This document shows positions 6,141 through 6,381 of a stretch of 6,381 nt of DNA, one piece after another. The notes below the pieces were generated by a model that saw only the letters and a program-made list of their open reading frames with translations, was not told where the DNA came from and ran no database searches. The DNA is from Pseudomonadota bacterium (GTDB lineage Bacteria > Pseudomonadota > Alphaproteobacteria > Rhodobacterales > Rhodobacteraceae). The stretch spans positions 1 to 6,381 of the forward strand of contig JAKAJW010000415.1 of NCBI GenBank assembly GCA_021813645.1. Direction: 5' to 3'. Position numbers and translations under genes: made by a program. Position 1 is the first letter of the stretch, and each line of letters starts with the position of its first letter.

Positions 6141-6156
6141 TTCGGCCACGGCCGAA
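6141..6156. repeat. 16-bp inverted repeat, possible operator
   Basis: TTCGGCC-AC-GGCCGAA has perfect seven-base arms around a two-base centre. It lies 18 bases upstream of the candidate ilvD -35 and about 75 bases upstream of the candidate accD -35. It is not followed by a T-run on either strand, so a terminator role is unlikely. A dimeric regulator site is possible but unproven. Confidence 0.4.
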
Positions 6157-6173
6157 TGAGCCGCGCTAAACCC

Positions 6174-6201
6174 TTGTGCGGTCAAACCGCCGCCGTTATT
6201 C
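6174..6201 (+). promoter_or_regulatory. Candidate promoter of ilvD
   Basis: TTGTGC (6174-6179), 16 bases, then TTATTC (6196-6201) resembles a sigma-70 promoter with slightly short spacing. It would start transcription about 20 bases before the TTG start codon, leaving just enough leader for the GGGAGG ribosome binding site. Confidence 0.3.
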
Positions 6202-6217
6202 CGAAGGCTGACTTTTC

Positions 6218-6223
6218 GGGAGG
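6218..6223 (+). promoter_or_regulatory. Ribosome binding site of ilvD
   Basis: GGGAGG lies seven bases before TTG 6231. It decides the start, because no in-frame ATG occurs before the conserved N-terminal block; the first ATG (residue 31) is inside it. Confidence 0.75.
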
Positions 6224-6230
6224 ACGCCGC

Positions 6231-6381
6231 TTGACCAACCGTTTCGACAAATCGAAGCTTCCGAGCCGCCATGTGACCGAGGGGCCCGCTCGCGCGCCGC
6301 ATCGGTCCTACTTCTATGCCATGGGGATCACCGAAGAGGAGATCCACCAGCCCTGGGTGGGCGTGGCAACCTGCTGGAACG
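6231..6381 (+). CDS. ilvD: Dihydroxy-acid dehydratase, N-terminal 50 codons (runs off the right edge)
   Basis: The enzyme dehydrates 2,3-dihydroxy acids to 2-keto acids, the third common step of valine and isoleucine synthesis, using an iron-sulphur cluster. Only the N-terminus is in the window. It contains KLPSRHVTEGPARAPHR (9-25), then YFYAMGITEEEIHQPWVG (27-44) and VATCWN (45-50), which match the start of the longer form of IlvD found in alphaproteobacteria. The start is TTG with GGGAGG seven bases upstream; starting at the first ATG would delete 30 conserved residues. The catalytic and cluster-binding residues lie beyond the window, so completeness cannot be judged. The gene is divergent from accD, with a 227-bp spacer between them. 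Confidence 0.92.
   Translation, partial: MTNRFDKSKLPSRHVTEGPARAPHRSYFYAMGITEEEIHQPWVGVATCWN

Larger units (their letters stand above)
6004..6230. other. Divergent spacer between accD and ilvD
   Basis: These 227 bases contain candidate promoters for both genes and one 16-bp inverted repeat (6141-6156). A minus-strand 35-codon frame (6000-6107) ends overlapping the accD ATG, but it has no clear ribosome binding site. No trp gene remnant or tRNA was recognised. Confidence 0.5.

Noticed and set aside
6106..6159. 17-codon ORF upstream of ilvD, considered as an attenuator leader peptide
   Set aside because: It contains one Leu codon and no Ile or Val codons, has no properly spaced ribosome binding site, and no alternative hairpins with a T-run follow.
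1..6381. Mobile elements, CRISPR arrays, tRNA or rRNA genes, toxin-antitoxin or phage-defence systems
   Set aside because: I saw no transposase or integrase motifs, no regularly spaced repeats, no tRNA-like cloverleaf with a T-loop consensus, and every large frame is explained by a metabolic, transport or cell-division gene.

Overview
The window looks like chromosomal DNA from a GC-rich alphaproteobacterium. By eye it is roughly two-thirds G+C, with strong third-position GC bias, and it contains an accD-folC pair, which in many alphaproteobacteria forms the end of a trpFBA-accD-folC cluster. The protein sequences of AccD, FolC, ZapE and the IlvD N-terminus also fit that class. I cannot name a genus. 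It reads as ordinary core-genome sequence: I see no insertion sequence, prophage, integrase, CRISPR array, tRNA or rRNA.

Layout from left to right. (1) Bases 1-851, minus strand: the N-terminal 283 residues of a major facilitator superfamily (MFS) transporter that runs off the left edge. (2) A 117-bp divergent spacer. (3) Bases 969-2048, plus strand: zapE, an AFG1-like P-loop ATPase. (4) Bases 2054-2443, minus strand: a single-domain bacteriohemerythrin whose stop lies 5 bp from the zapE stop, so the two genes converge. (5) Bases 2444-2628: a spacer dense in short GC palindromes. (6) Bases 2629-3657, minus strand: a luciferase-like (LLM) flavin-dependent oxidoreductase. (7) A 103-bp spacer holding a plausible intrinsic terminator for folC. 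(8) Bases 3761-5065, minus strand: folC, whose GTG start overlaps the accD stop. (9) Bases 5062-6003, minus strand: accD. (10) A 227-bp divergent spacer with candidate promoters for both flanking genes and a 16-bp inverted repeat. (11) Bases 6231-6381, plus strand: the first 50 codons of ilvD, starting at TTG.

The one clear transcription unit is accD-folC, coupled by a 4-bp GTGA overlap. It links malonyl-CoA synthesis (fatty acid initiation) with folate polyglutamylation, without the usual trp genes immediately upstream. IlvD (branched-chain amino acid synthesis) is transcribed divergently from it. The hemerythrin and the LLM oxidoreductase lie on the same strand, but each has its own strong ribosome binding site and 184 bp separates them, so they need not share a function.

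I found no convincing undescribed multi-gene system. The observation most worth checking is in the hemerythrin: one of its seven diiron ligands, the position equivalent to His73 of classical hemerythrin, is Asn74, and the codon is one base away from His. Other points are a possible leaderless zapE transcript, the 16-bp inverted repeat between accD and ilvD, and a 35-codon reading frame that would overlap the accD start.
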